Assembly (NCBI RefSeq): GCF_021130785.1
Contig: NC_060207.1
Location: forward strand, 103,838,001-103,902,000
Direction of reading: 5' to 3'
From: Homalodisca vitripennis
Lineage: Eukaryota; Arthropoda; Insecta; Hemiptera; Cicadellidae
Length of the DNA stretch: 64,000 bases
Part shown: in pieces, positions 33,042 through 47,047 of the stretch
Numbering within the stretch: the stretch's first letter is position 1
Layout of the letters: every line of letters begins with the position of its first letter
The notes under the pieces: model-generated
Seen by the model: only the letters and a program-made list of their open reading frames with translations
Database searches by the model: none
Told to the model about the DNA's origin: nothing
Position numbers and translations under genes: made by a program

Positions 33042-33430
33042 CTACTTCGGTATTATCCGGAGCACACTACTTTTAGAAAAGTTTAGCTTATCGGAGACCA
33101 AAATAAACTTCATTATATACGTTCTTAGTACTTTTCTTGTTTCATAATGAATAAAAAAATACTCTCTGAGTCATACTTCATGTCGCCATATTGCCTCCTA
33201 ATAGGCCTAGACGAGTGACCCTTCAAGTAGGACTAGACACATGAAATACCTGTCACTTTTGAATAATTAATTGTTGTTTATTAGTTTTTGTTTTCATTGA
33301 TTGTCGTAGTGACTTATAAATTTAAAAATAGGTTTAATAAAGTCTGTTCTTTTTAGAACTGTGATTTATTGTAGTCTTCGATAAGGAAAACACTTCCAAA
33401 AATAGTCTCCTCCAGATGATACCAAAGTAC
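33042..33430. mobile_element. MITE, family GTACTTTGGTATTATC, copy 1
   Basis: Left end ctacttcggtattatccgga, right end complementary (tccagatgataccaaagtac). Shares an internal aataaagtctgttcttt stretch with copy 2. Confidence 0.55.
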
Positions 33431-34458
33431 ACAAACAACATATGTTTCACAGATAAAAAAAGTAAAGAAATCAATATAAAACTGGTATTTATCGATAGTT
33501 TGGAACCTATTGAATATAGCTATCAGGTTATCTAGCCGAAAAAAACCTTGTACTATATATAATATTATCTAAATACAAAACGTCAAAATTAGCGACGCCG
33601 GAAATTAACGCATTTTTCCTACCATTAAAATTAACGATACTGCGGCACTCAGAAGGTTAAAATAGTATAAAGGCCTGGGAAGTCGGAATTTTTAGAAACA
33701 CCAGGTAGCACTTTTAAAAGATGCCAAAACTCAGAGAAAATAGATAAACAAAATAAAAAGTCTGTAATTTAAAAACCAAATTTGATTTTTTTACCCTTTA
33801 TAAGGTTGGTATGATTAAAATAAAAAAACTTGTTCAGTTCAAAAAGAAAATTAAGCTACTAATGTGAAAAAGTGCAGTTGTTTTTGAAGATATGTAGTCT
33901 ATGAATCCCTGGTCACATCAAGAGAATTATGTACTACAGTATAAATTTAGGTGTATAATTTATGCCTTTTTCTTAGTAGTTATATACTCGTTGCTCAAAA
34001 AGATTGTCTGTTTGGTTATGTCAAAGAAATAATTTTATTAAAAAAAAGTACATAATGTAAATATGTTGAACCTTTGAAAATCTCATTTCACAATTAAAAA
34101 ACTATATGTCTTTTACTGTGCTGGCATACAAGAACTCTGTCCATGAAATTGATCATGAAGATTAGGCAGAACAAGCTGTTACAATAAAATGGAGACCAAT
34201 ACCATCTCTAATGCAGGACGTACCATCAATCAACAGATTATTGGATGTTTTTAATTGTGTAAAAAAGTTCATTGAGGGTAAGAAAGCCTCACCAACTTAT
34301 CATTAAAAAATATAGATCAAACCAAAGATGCCTTCAACAGTTTGTGAATGAGAAAATTTGTCCCTAAATCCATTAGATCCATTTCTATAATCAGATCTAG
34401 AAAATATTTGTCAGACTAAATAAAAAGCCTACCCATCATTAATACTATACGTTTAATA

Positions 34459-35192
34459 GTACTTTGGTATTATCTGGAGGCCACTATTTTTTTAACAGTA
34501 TTTTGTACCAGAGATCTGAAAAAAAACTACATTACTAGAAAAAACATACCTTATTTGACTTACTGCGAAAGTTGCATGCCATTATGATGATCAGTTGAAC
34601 TTGTTTTTTGCCTACTGAAAGGAAGCGATGTTGGTATGGATTCCACTCTGCTCCCATCTAATATAATTTATTATGTTATACCTTTTTGTGTATTATAAAA
34701 ATAAGAATTATTTTGAGGTGTTTTTCCTTTTTTTTTGCCAGAAGTGTGGAATGGAGCCAAAGGCACTACCCAAGTCCACACGGATAGCCAGGGGCATTTC
34801 TGATCGATACTTTCCTAACCTCAGATCATGTGCCAAATTGTCCATCTCACACTTCTTGCAAAAAAAGAAATACCCCAAGCTCAGATCATGTGAGTGCTCG
34901 TAAAGGTTATTTTTAACTTTGGAACTACTAGTAAAATATTTATGACAACCTAATTAAATCTAAATCTACTTATATCGCTTGATCTCTAAAAGTAGATATA
35001 GACAGAGTTGCCTACTTCTTGTCGATTTGACTTCCTTTTAGGAGACAGAAAACGAGAACTGATCGTCCTAATGGCATTTAAGTTTCACAATAAGTCAAAT
35101 AAAGTATGTTCTTTCTAATAATGTAGTTTTTTTAGGTCCCCGGGTATGAAAAAACTGATAAAAAAAAGTGGCCTTCGGTTAATACCAAAGTA
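34459..35192. mobile_element. MITE, family GTACTTTGGTATTATC, copy 2
   Basis: Left end gtactttggtattatctgga, right end taataccaaagtac preceded by agtggcc, complementary to the left ggccact. Internal aataaagtatgttctttc matches copy 1. No coding capacity. Confidence 0.55.
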
Positions 35193-35619
35193 CTCTTTTA
35201 ACACCTAACACCTTCTTTGAAAATACCTAAAAGATTTGATAAAACATAAAGCTTTTAAAAACGAACGTGCAAAGAAGAGAATGAATGAGTTTAAGTATGA
35301 AATTGCAGTAAAGGTTGCACTTGATTTCCAAAAAAATCAACCCAATGTTATTTTGAAACATTTTTACCACATCTGATGATAAATTCTATCATGCAATTTC
35401 TTCCATACTTCAACAAAATATTGTTCTTTACACATTTATTCAATTATTAAAAAAATAATATTATGTCATAAATAATATTTTAAATTCCAATTAAAAAAAG
35501 CATATCTTATTAATTTGTATTATTATTTGCAGTTAATCCTAAAATCCTGGATGTTGTGACCATTTAAACTTAATTTGTTTGTGTGACATAATTTAATATA
35601 AAAGTGGACCATTCTGCAT

Positions 35620-36200
35620 CAATCACTTTAAAGAAGCTTATAGCATTAGAAGTCTTAATACATAAACATAGATCATCTTCAAATGAAACAAAAATTTGCT
35701 GTATCAGGAGGAACAATACTTGGCAGATTGTTAATGTACATTACAAACAGGGCGGGCCCCAGAATTGACCCGTGATTAAAAATTATTGTGAAGAACTCTC
35801 TATTAACATCTACTGACTGATGTATCCCCTCTATTTTTGAAAAACAACAACCATGTTGTTTAAAAAGAAATATGACAATTTATCCACCGAGGCAGTATGG
35901 GTTACAGTTACAGTGTCAAAAGCCTTGGACATGTAAAGGATCTAAAGAACAAATTTTCTTGTTTTCATCAGATATCTGTCATTAAGGAATACACTGCCTC
36001 TGTTATACTACGTTTGGGTCTAAAATCAAACTGAGATCAAGTCAGTAATTTATTAGTTTCTAAGAAGTGCATAATTTGAGAGTGTACCAGATATTCTAAG
36101 GCTTTTGACACTACAGTTACTTCTATTCCCCACTTCTATTTTGCCAGTACAATGTGGTCATTAATAATACTAGGTGGAATATCATTACTTTGTTTTGCAT
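35620..36200 (-). pseudogene. Non-LTR reverse transcriptase remnant
   Basis: On the minus strand: YMSKAFDTVTV (RT box with the first catalytic Asp region), DKLSYFFLNN, then GPALFVMYINNLPSIVPPDT, the RT segment just before the YADD box. Several stops and shifts. CR1/jockey-like. Confidence 0.6.
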
Positions 36201-37957
36201 GCAATCAATGAAATAGTATTTTAAATTATTTAATTATTTAAAGAAAAGTTTCTCTCTACAGCCATAGGTTTACTGTTAATTTTAGTTGATTGTTTTATTA
36301 TGTTCCACATAGCCTTAATTCCATTGTCAATATAGTTACAATCAGAAGTTAGTTTAACTCTTTTTATTTCCATTCTATATTGTATTTTAGATACCTGTAT
36401 GTTTCTTTCAGTAGGTTTGTCTGAGAATTAGTAAATTTTAGAAAATGATACCAATTAATTAATATTAGCCTTATATCACTTAACTGCAACTGACTTTAGA
36501 GGGATACAACCATTTAGCCCATAGAAAAAAAAGTGTTAGAATAATTTAAACTTACAGTTTAAATTATTGTTACAATTAATTATAAACAATTCACCAATTT
36601 ATTTGGATAATGCAATAATCTAATAAATAGTAGTCATTAGTCATATTTATTTTTACTTATTGTTAAGCATCCCATTATATCATAATTTTATGACATGATT
36701 TGTCATGAAACTTAAAAAACTAAACTACATTTATTCTAGTTATATTTTAAGCTCTATGAAAAGTACTATTTCTACATGGTGATCATATAGATAAGGTAAA
36801 TATTACAGTGTTATTGTTCCTGAGTTAATATTAATTAATGTGGCAGTCTCATTGTGAAGTATACCAGAATAATAAAATATGATCTCAGAAAAATAAAGTC
36901 GTATAATATTTTCAAGCCTTTTATTATCTTTCCATTTTTATCTCCACCAAAATCAGTGCGGCTGATGATCGATTTCTTTCTTAGGGGAAAGTCAGAGATT
37001 GATGTAAAAAACCTGTTCTGTGTGCTTAGTCAATGCTAATCGGCTCTAGGCTCCCGGACTAGATTTAGATACTCAAATACCTTGAAGAATCATACTGTTG
37101 CAGTTTACATATCTTGCCCATTTCTTGTACCATTGTTTTAGGTAGGCTGAGTCTAAGAAGAGTGGATCTTCTATTTGGAAAAACAATAATAAATATCTGA
37201 ACTACATTTGACAAAAATAATGTACATACTAAAATATTCCATAAAATAAGAAAAATGTATTAAATGGGTTTTAAAATTTTTTAATGTTATAAGATATAAT
37301 TCACATCAGGTAACTTAAATAGTAAGAAATTACAATATTTCTCACAACTTTCCCACATGAAAAATGTTACTTTATTGTTGTGACTATCAGTTTTAGTAGT
37401 TGTAATGTATTGAGCAATTAACTGCTTTTCTTTTGAAAAGTAACCCTATTTTATCAGGCAGATTTGATAACATTCACTGACTGCGATAAGAACAAATTGA
37501 TAAAGTGAGCAGTTTTACAAAGCTTACTCATAATTAAACATTTATCATAATATCAGATATTTTCCTGTAGCTGAGATTCAAAAACAATTCATCATATCAA
37601 AATATCGATATAAAAAAATTGTATGCATACTTAAACCCGATTTATTGTAATTAACTTATTTTTTGTATTTTTTATTTTTCAAATAAAATGGCTTTTAAAA
37701 TTTACTTTTGTCTGTTTTGTGTCCTCAGTACAAAATAAAGAAAAAATTCATGTTAACACTACTTCATAAATCTATGATAAACTTTAAGAACTGCTTCGAC
37801 ACTTTTGTTGAAGAGTGTATGTTTGTTTTTTCAGTTACTCCAGATGATTTCTTTATTAGAACATTTTAACATATTTGGAGAATATTAATTCATGAATATG
37901 CAAACAGTAACAATAGTAGTTGCAGTACATTTCATGCAATATTGATTGCTGTTTCAG

Positions 37958-38053
37958 AGCTCTGGAATTGGTGAACCAAGTGTCTACCATGCTCTTATTG
38001 TCATCTTCTTGGAATTTTTTGCCTGGGGTCTCCTGACCATGCCAATTATTGCT
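37958..38053 (+). CDS. MFSD14: MFSD14-like transporter, coding exon 2 (TM helix 1)
   Basis: 32 codons between acceptor tgtttcag and donor GCT|GTAAGT. Encodes SSGIGEPSVYHALIVIFLEF and FAWGLLTMPIIA. G-x-PSVYHA followed by VIFLEFFAWGLLT is diagnostic of MFSD14A/B (hippocampus abundant transcript) transporters, orphan major-facilitator proteins. Phase 0 at both ends. Confidence 0.92.
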
Positions 38054-39779
38054 GTAAGTATAGTGATCATAAGCTTAACTGTATATCTTTAGTACTGTGT
38101 TTACAGTTAAATAATTAGATAATGCACTCATATCACAGTTGCTTTGTATGGACTGTAATCATGTAATTGTCTTATTTTTATACACCTGTTTACATTTAGT
38201 TGAATATTTGAAACAAGAAGTAAGTAGTAAGTTAAATACAACATTAACAACAAGAAATGTATTTGCATTTTATAAAACTAATATTATTTTCAATTTTTGT
38301 TAGAGATTATTAAAGTTCATGCCAGATTATAACATAAGATATTTTCTGGTGTGACAAGTATCAATATTATACACAATTATATGTAGACTAAAGATCAACA
38401 TATTATTATAGTAGTACTATATTTTGCTTTCACTTTGAATGATACTTTAACATAATAAAAACATAAAAAAATAAAAGAAGTTAAGTTAGTTAATATATAA
38501 TTGTATTTGTTCATTTATAATTATAATACAGGTTGCTCATAAATTACTGTTTTAATATTTTCTGAATGAATATGGACAGAGAAATAATATTATACACATC
38601 ATTACTACATCTAAAATGTACTTTTTTAAGTAAATGTTTTAAAAGATTAGATCAACCTTTTTAAGTACTATTTTATGGTATTTATCTCTGCTAGACAAAC
38701 TTTTTAAAATTATTTTCATCTTGACCGTTTAATATTTTTGTCTAATTCTATGTAGACCATTCTCCATTGGGTTTGAAGAGTCATTGACTACCCTAATAAA
38801 ATATTTCTTAGATCCAGTTTGCATTTACAAAGTTCAACTTTTCAAACCTGAGAAAAGAATATAAGCTGTCTGCAATTTTACCTACATTATACATTTTTGA
38901 AACTGTAAGCCAAAAACACTCGCCATTTTTTATAAGGTTTTTTTAAGCCCTTAAATATGATGGTTTACTCGACCTTCTCCTGATATGACAGAAAAGTGAA
39001 AGTTACTTCCAAAAGTAGATTTTCAGGTTTAGTAAGGATGTACCAAGTGTTATTGATTTATTTTTAATCATTCAGAAAATATTAAGCTGGTGCAGGACTC
39101 TATGAACACCCTGTGTATATATCTTTATACATAAAAATCTTGTATCACAATGTTTTCTGCACACATAGTTTTCATTTGGAATTTATGGACTTTTTTAAAA
39201 GTATTGTTAAATTTACCTTTGATCCTAATTATGTAGAAACCCAATGAATGTAAAGATCTTTGGTTTGTACCAAAATTTCTAAGTTTTCATAGTATTCTTG
39301 AAAAGATATCACAAAGGGGGATTACAATGTGAACATTTTTAGTCGTGAAACCGACCTCCTGAGGACAATTTTCAAACATTTTGAAAATGTCAAATAGTAG
39401 TTTCTATTTGTCCAAGAACTCCTTGAGTTTCATTTCTCTAACTTAAGCTGTTCAAACATTATTAGCAAATGCAGAATTTTGATTACCCTGTTAAAAGTTT
39501 ACTTTAAGATAAAAATCACTTTCAAGAATCACTTTTTAATGTCAGACTATTATATCCCTAAAAACTCATTTTATTACTGGTTGCTATTACTGTTTTTTTT
39601 ACTATATTATCAATTCATATAACTCTGCAATATCAAAGTTTTTGTAATCCGCATCATGTTTGTTTATAGTTAAATTCTTGAAAACAATGATGAAATTGAC
39701 AAGAGAACAAAGAGGTACAGAAATTTAGCATAAAAATTAATAGTCAGTTGTTACAATTATGTTATTACGGGAAACTATA

Positions 39780-42341
39780 CAGGGTGTTCTGAAAAAAGGT
39801 GCCCATAAGTCAGGGCGTGATTCCTCACATCAAAATAAGAAAAAAAAGGTCTAATTAACATAGGTCCGAAAATGCTTAGTTACCAAGTTATACAGGGTGA
39901 AAGATTTCGTCTGAATTTCAGTTCCCCTGCTGCAACGAAGCCCTACGGGTTATTTGTTGGCTGTTAATTAAGATGTACAATTTAGCGTACTTTATGTAAA
40001 ATGAACTGAAAAATTGAATAAAACCATTTCCAGACCTGTAGCTACAGTAATTTTTAAGATATGTGACGAAATACGCCGAAACTTGGTCCCGAAAAACAAG
40101 TTACATTTAGGTTTGAAGCAGATTTACTATGTTAAATGTACAATAAACACAAAATATTTTTTTCACGGTACTTGTAGAAAATTTAATTTCGAAGAGAAAG
40201 ATGTAAAATAAGGTCTATAATAGACAAACGCAAACTTTAAAAAATAATCCTTAATTACATACAAAACGCATGAAAAAATAGACAAAATCTGTTAAGCTCT
40301 CTACAAATGTAATATTGAAATTAAAACAGCTGTTTTATTAAAATATTTGATTTGAGAAACAAAATAATTTCTATTTAAAACATATGTTTTAACAATGTAA
40401 CATTGTTTTATAATAATTTAGATAAACATTACAAGCAGCTATTTTTCCATTGCTCATTAAGTGCGTGTGTTGATCTGTACTTTAATACAAGTTAGTGCGA
40501 GTGCCGTTGAAGTTAATTTTTGATAGCTAATAATATCTTATTCATCATGGCAGGTAAATATGAATATTATGTACACTAATTGTGAAATGGCAGACATGCA
40601 TTTAATGTACGGTCTTGCACATTGCAACAGTCGTCAGGCTAGACGACTCTATCAGGAACATTTTCCTCATAGACAGTTACCGACTCATAAAATGTTTTCT
40701 TCCATTCATAGAAGGCTAAGCGAGACGGGAACCTTTAAATCTGGAAAAGTTGGTAGATCAGGACGGCCACGTACAAACGTGTACAGCTGAATTGGAGGAG
40801 GGCGTGTTGGACGAAATAGAGAATCATCCTGGAAGAAGTACTAGAGAACTAGCCTTGGATTTCGGTGTTAGTAATTCAATTGTCTGGAAGATTTTACACG
40901 AGCAGCAGTTGCATTCTTATCACTATCAAAGGGTCCAGGCTTCTTTTTGCCTCGAGATTACTTTCCTCGTGTTCAGCTATGCCAATGGCTTATCCAAAGG
41001 TGCAGAAATCCACATTTTTTAAATTACATTATCTTTACTGATGAAGCAAAATTTTCAAGAATGGCTATTCTTAACACCCACAATACTCACATGTGGGCAA
41101 TTGAAAATCCACGTGCTATTTCAGAGAACCGTCACCAATATCAGTTTTCTATAAACGTATGGGCTGCTATTCTGGGTGATAAAATTTTTTATTAGTTTTT
41201 TACCTGATACGCTCAATGGTGAAAATTATTTACATTTCTTGACGACTAATCTGAATGAGTTACTCGAAGATGTGCCACTATACACACGCAACAACATGTG
41301 GTTCATGCAGGATGGAGCTCCAGCTCATTACACATTACAAGTAAGAGAATTTTTAAATGAAGCATATCCAAACAGATGGATTGGTCAAGGAGCCCCAGTA
41401 GCATGGCCTGCAAGGTCACCTGACCTCAATCCTCTAGACTTTTTCTTATGAGGACATTTAAAGACGCTTGTCTACGACTCGCCTGTGGATACCATAGAAG
41501 AGTTGCGAATAAGGATTGTTAACGGGATTCAAAGGATACGTGAGACACCTGGGATCTTCGAAAAGAGTTCGGCGGCAGTCTATGAGAAGAACGGCATAGA
41601 TGCTTGTATTTTGAATGAGGGGAAACATTTTGAACATCTACTGTGACGTGGTTAGTTTTTTAGGACAAGTGTAACTTTTTTGTTGAATGATAATTCAGAT
41701 AAACTTTTTTTATGTATGATAATGTATGATTGTTAAAAATATTTACTTGATAAAAAATAATTAGTAACTCATTAATTTGTTTTAATAAAACAGCTGTTTT
41801 AATTTCAATATTACATTTGTAGAGAGCTTAACAGATTTTGTCTATTTTTCATGCGTTTTGTATGTAAATTAAGGATTTTTTTTAAAGTTTGCGTTTGTCT
41901 ATTATAGACTTATTTTACATCTTTCTCTTCGAAATTAAATTTTCTACAAGTACCGTGAAAAAATATGTTGTGTTTATTGTACATTTAACATAGTAAATCT
42001 GCTTCAAACCTAAATGTAACTTGTTTTTCGGGACCAAAAGTTTTCGCGTATTTCGTCACATATCTTAAAAATTACTGTAGCCACAGGTATGGAAAACGGT
42101 TTTATTCAATTTTTCAGTTCATTTTACATAAAGTACGCTAAATTGTACATCTTAATTAACAGCCAACAAATACCCGTAGGGCTTCGTTGCAGCAGGGGAA
42201 CTGAAATTCAGACGAAATCTTTCACCCTGTATAACTTGGTAACTAAGCATTTTCGGGACTATGTTAATTAGACCTTTTTTTCTTATTTTGATGTGAGGAA
42301 TCACGCCCTGACTTATGGGCACCTTTTTTCAGAACACCCTG
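39780..42341 (+). mobile_element. DD41D mariner-like element with about 565-bp inverted repeats
   Basis: Flanked by TA; ends CAGGGTGTTCTGAAAAAAGG and its complement. Arms about 39780-40348 and 41775-42341 are near-identical inverted copies. The transposase lies on the plus strand between about 40560 and 41645 in several frames: YTNCEMADMHLMYGLAHCNS (HTH), LDEIENHPGRSTRELALDFG, HEQQLHSYHYQRVQ, FTDEAKFSR (first Asp), HNTHMWAIENPRAISENRHQ, FSINVWAAILGD, MWFMQDGAPAHY (second Asp) and WPARSPDLNPLDFF (third Asp, 41-residue spacing), then GKHFEHLL. At least four frame breaks or stops, so inactive, though the catalytic residues are still legible. Confidence 0.88.
40560..41645 (+). pseudogene. DD41D transposase, decayed
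   Basis: Pieces in order at 40560-40790, 40750-41022, 40947-41195 and 41176-41451, with an in-frame stop (tga at 41449) just before GHLKTLVYDSPVDTIEELRI, and ending at TGA near 41645. The usual family length is about 340-360 residues, so the gene is full-length but broken. Confidence 0.82.
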
Positions 42342-44739
42342 TATAATAAAAAAAGAATAAACTGACTATTATTTCAATGAAAAATATTTGTGGATTAGAT
42401 AAAAAAACTATTAAGGTGTTAATGAATAAAAAGATTTTTTAAATCTGTCAACATTTTATATATTACTTTAAAATAAAAGAAATGTCATAAAACAATGCAA
42501 AAATAAACATTGGCTCACAGGATGAGAAAGAAATCAGTTTTTGGCTAGCAGCAATCTCATAACTGTATAATATAAATATCTTTATCATCAGTGGTAAAGT
42601 TAGTTTTCAGTCCATAACACCTGTGTCTTTAATTACATATCAAGTTATTGGCTTTAAAATGTTAGAATCACAATCACATCTTTTAATGTACAAGTAAATT
42701 AAAACATTTATCTTACATTTACAGATTTGAATGTAGAAAGACAACAAATAATTTCGAAAGAGCTGTTGAAAGTTACTGAAAACAGCTGTCAGAACTCATT
42801 TCAACCAGACTTGACAAACAGCTCTGCGTCAATGTGATATGTCATTTCTTGCTGCTAATGTATCAAATGGTATAAAGAGACAATCTCACACCTTATCCTC
42901 AATTGTTCCTTCACACTTTGGTTATCTCTGTCAATACAATTCACATACAAAGTAAAAAGACTAGTGCTTTAAATCAATCAATAATAGCATAGTAAAGTTT
43001 AATGTTTCAATAATGCTGTGTTATTGTGGTATAAATGTAAAATAAACCGGGTAATTTTTGTGTGTAAATGTAAAATACAATCACACTATAAGCCTAATTA
43101 AATTCAAACAGCTGAAAAATGTGTTAAATATTCTTAAAACTATCTTATTCATTTAATGATAAGAGATTTTAAGATTTTCAATATCCCCAATAAACCTAAA
43201 AACACTATTTATAGTAAAAATTTGCAAAATTGTATTTAATACATTTATTTTAATCATTATAGTAATAGAATAAAAATTATTATCTATAATAGTAAACTTG
43301 ATATCTTTTGAAGTGAGAAAGCGTTTTTATCACCACATGTATTAACTTTGTGTATCGTGACACTGAGAATGTATGAGATAAGACTATTGTTTCCTTGCCA
43401 TAAATAGTAGTTTTGCAGCATACCTTGTTTAACATAGTTAAAACCCATTAAAAATTTGCACATGATTTGGGCCGCTAGATTTGTTCTTGTTCTTCATTTA
43501 AAAATTATATAGATATCAGAAATTTCACTGAAAATAATATTGAGAAACAATTATTTTAAGGTATTCTCTTTTATTTTTAAATTTGTATATTACCTTACAA
43601 TTACTCATAACCCCTCCCCCTCTCATTCAGATGTTAATATGTATTTGTATATTGTTTTTACATATAAAGCAGACTTGTCAATATGATAATAATCATATTT
43701 TTTCGGATTCCAACCAACATTGATGTAGTAGTTATGCTCACACGGAAAAGTGTTGTAAATAGTATTTTCAGTAGCCATTTTAGCTATTTAAAAAGTTGAA
43801 CAATCTCTTTAGGGACAGCTATTATTATTAAAATTAAATTTGTAATGGTCAGAATATGTATATGTTATTTTTTCAACGATTTTTTGTCCTGTGGTGGTTC
43901 AGTAAACTTATGTATTCAGTACAATTAAATATAATTTATGAAAACATATAAATTACACCTTATCAGTATCTTTTCAACACATTGATCATTATTTTTATAT
44001 ATGAATATGATTAAAAGCTTAAAGTATAAATTTTTATTGTTGTCTGAAGAAGCACAGAAATTATATGAACCTCTGATATTGAATGATGTTTTTGACTTAC
44101 CAATAGGTCTATAAAAATCCAAACACGTAACTGTTTTCTTGTCTGTTTTCATGTAATCCATATACAAACATCATAAGCTGATTCATCATTTATGTAAAGT
44201 AGGGGGTTTATAGTGGGTAGTCCGCAAGGGAGTCCCACACTCCATGTGGAAATGCATTCCCCCTACGTAAAAAAAAGCTGATTCATCACAAAATCTCCAA
44301 AACTATAGGATGGATTGTAGGAACTAAGTTGTTTAGTATAAAATGTTTTCATTTGAAAAGTGTTTGTAATTAAAGAGTTTTACAATACTACAGCTTATTT
44401 TTTTAACCCTGTTAAAAATAATTAAAAAAGGTTAAAACATTTAGAATTATTGTATATCTATTAAAAAGTAAATAAAAATTTTTTAATCGTAAAGATATTA
44501 CAGCACATAACTATATTAAGACACTAAATTTTAGAAACAAGCATAAATTTTACTACATATCTTAAATTTGTCCAAGCATGTAATATTAGAGTATGTGGTG
44601 CTTTGTACACCATGCGCCCTGTTGTGTAACATTTTTTAGTGCGCCCTATTGTTATATATGAAAAAGAGAGACAAAAATACACAATTTGAAAAAAATTACA
44701 TCCAGAGATGGAAGGATGGGTGAGACATGAAGACATGAG

Positions 44740-45460
44740 ATAGAAAGGGTGTACTTGAAAATAGATGCAAACTCACCGATGTTGATCTTAATTCCTGTCT
44801 CGTTTTATTCAAGGGGGGGGGGGACTTCCAGCTCCTCCAGGGTTTCCAGAGCTGCAGCAGTGGAATCCACAGAAGATTAAGTCTCTTCCGGGTTTCACTG
44901 AGACATCAATCACTGGCATCGGAGTAGGAACAAGTATAGAGAGGAACCATCACAAGAACAAAGAGGTAAGCGACCGTGGCTGGATCAGGTCACCTCCAAA
45001 CGGAGCTGAAACACACGAGTAAGAGAAAGAGGACAACCAAACCCAATACGGCACTTGCCCAAGAGAGAGAGAGAGAGAGAGAGAGAGACACACAAGGGGG
45101 TACATTACCCACACACCTTTATAGAGAGAAAGATGCAATGACTGTTATGAGACTACAATGAGAACATAGTGCGAGGCTTTAGAGTGACTGCAACCGGACA
45201 ATGTCACCTTCAATTGAGCTATGATACATACTGACTGATCGTGTGTCTAAGATACGCTCCTGGACAGTGGACAGACGGGATCACACAATGAGTTCACCAA
45301 TGGGAGAAGGCCTGGTTACATCAGACAATAGGTACAAGGGTCACTGATCAGCTCACCAGTTATTGATTTTGCCCTGAAGTATTTAAAAGATATCAAGGAG
45401 TTTTATGCTGAATATTAAAATATATATCAGCCTACATCCATAGGAATGGGGGTGGGAATG
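44740..45460. other. Unassigned moderately GC-rich repeat-like region
   Basis: Includes a run of 11 G (about 44813-44823) and (GA)n at 45062-45088. No coding family recognised. It may be the 5' part of the non-LTR element whose ORF2 end follows. Confidence 0.4.
45062..45088. repeat. (GA)n microsatellite
   Basis: About 13 GA dinucleotides. Confidence 0.95.
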
Positions 45461-45462
45461 CA

Positions 45463-46080
45463 TTGTGTAGAATTAAACACATCAGTGATAAAACCACAAC
45501 AAAAATTGCCTACCATGCACTGTTCGAATCTTACATGAGATATGGCCTCATAGTTTGGGGAGGTACAACAGCAGGAAACCTCAACCAGATCCTGTTGCTT
45601 CAGAAAAGAGGTGTCAGGATAATCTCAGATCTTGGTCCCAGGGAAAGCTGCAGAGATTATTTTCGAAGCCAAAAAATCCTAACAGTAATCTGCTTATACA
45701 TTAAAGAAGTAATCATGCATGTTGACAAGGAACTTCTGCAACGAGGACAAGATATCCATCACTATAACACCCCGTCACACATCAAACTTCCACCTACCTC
45801 TACACCACACCACGCAATTTGAAAAAAAAACCGTCTTACATGGGCAGAAACTTATTCAACCTTCTACCAGACGACATGGAAAGAAGCTGAAGACATCCCT
45901 GCCCATATGGCTCATCGACAGACCATACTACTCCCTAGAAGAGTTCCTGAACTGGAGAAGAGAGGCAACACAACTTGACTCACTAGACAATTTTTAATAA
46001 ACCGAAACATATATTTTATTGACGCATGTACATTTCTCCATGAAATTGTAAATAAAGGCTATTGATTGACTATTGACTAT
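45463..46080 (+). mobile_element. Non-LTR retrotransposon 3' end (CR1/jockey-like ORF2 tail)
   Basis: Translation gives TKIAYHALFESYMRYGLIVW, ILLLQKRGVRIISDLGPRES, CRDYFRSQKILTVICLYIKE and, after a frame change near 45800, PYYSLEEFLNWRR. This is the conserved C-terminal tail of RT proteins in non-LTR elements. It ends in a short-repeat tail (aataaaggctattgattgactattgactatt). 5'-truncated, probably by incomplete reverse transcription. Confidence 0.8.
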
Positions 46081-46299
46081 TAATGCACCCTCTTCTGATC
46101 ATGACTTCAGTGTCACTTCAGCATCCTTAAGTTTACTCTTCCTGAATACTGCTGATGTGATATCACATCCTCTGAAGGCATGACCAAGCAGAATGCCTTA
46201 ACCAGCCTTTTGTAACTCAACATCAGAATACAGATTAAAAGTGAACCTTCACTCGGCCTGATTTCTTCAATATGATGATCTACTTCAAATCTAAACAAA

Positions 46300-46617
46300 G
46301 CATGTTATTCGAGACCGAATTTGTGCATATCTTGTCTGATATCTCAGAAATGGGTGGTCTAACAGATCTGGGACGCATTGTTTTTCAATTTTTCAGTTCA
46401 TTTGACATAAAATCCAATAAATGTAACAACTATCTTTACACCATATAAACATCGGTTTCGCTTTGTCCTTTCCTTGAAAATCAAGTGAAATCTTTCGCTA
46501 ACCGTAGCTCACTAACAAAGCGTTTCCGGACATATGTTTATATGAACTTTTTTTATTGTTTTGATGACAGGAAACCACCTGAGAAGTTTGTCAGGTTACT
46601 CGTGGGACACCCTGTAT
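46300..46617. mobile_element. Solo terminal repeat of a DD41D-type mariner
   Basis: Contains tttttcagttcatttgacataaa, gtgaaatctttcgct and the end gggacaccctgta next to TA, in the same order as the right terminal repeat of the 39780-42341 element (tttttcagttcattttacataaa..., ...accctgta) but clearly diverged. The rest of the element is missing. Confidence 0.55.
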
Positions 46618-47047
46618 AGTTCAGAAAATGCAATGAGACTGGTATAATGCAGCCATATTTAAACACATTTACAAAGAATATACTTTTAACAGTAAAAATA
46701 AATAAAGTTATAGTAAGATAAATGTTCATTCCAAATTACTATAATATAACCTGAGTTGAGAATTTCTCAGGGAAAATCAAACATACGGATAGAATTTAAA
46801 TGTTTCATTACTTAACATTTACAGAAACTCTTTTCTTATTTTTTTTCAAGAACCAAATCCTGAACTTTAGGAAAATTGTTTAGAGATACAGTGTGTAACA
46901 ATTAATTTAAGGGTAAATAATATTTAGTTTTTACTGTTTTATGAGATATAATATGTTTGTAATAATTATGATACATTTATTTATTATTATTTAAACATTG
47001 GTAATAAAATAAAGTATCTAAATTTTAAAATATTTTGTTTTTTTCAG

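Larger units (their letters stand above)
30814..37957 (+). other. MFSD14: MFSD14 intron 1
   Basis: Contains nested MITEs (31517-32180), two copies of another MITE (33042-33430 and 34459-35192) and a non-LTR reverse transcriptase remnant on the minus strand (about 35620-36200). 32180-33040, 33430-34450 and 36200-37950 show nothing recognisable. Confidence 0.65.
38054..47047 (+). other. MFSD14: MFSD14 intron 2
   Basis: 9 kb. Contains the second DD41D mariner (39780-42341), an unassigned region with (G)n and (GA)n tracts (44800-45090), a non-LTR 3' end (about 45463-46080) and a solo DD41D-type terminal repeat (about 46300-46617). 38530-39117 has loosely inverted ends (ttctgaatga against tcattcagaa; ...accctgtgta) and may be an old mariner-type MITE. 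42345-44740 shows nothing recognisable. Confidence 0.65.

Noticed and set aside
32941..33147. Small plus-strand frame overlapping a MITE end
   Set aside because: Runs into the MITE inverted repeat; no recognisable protein.
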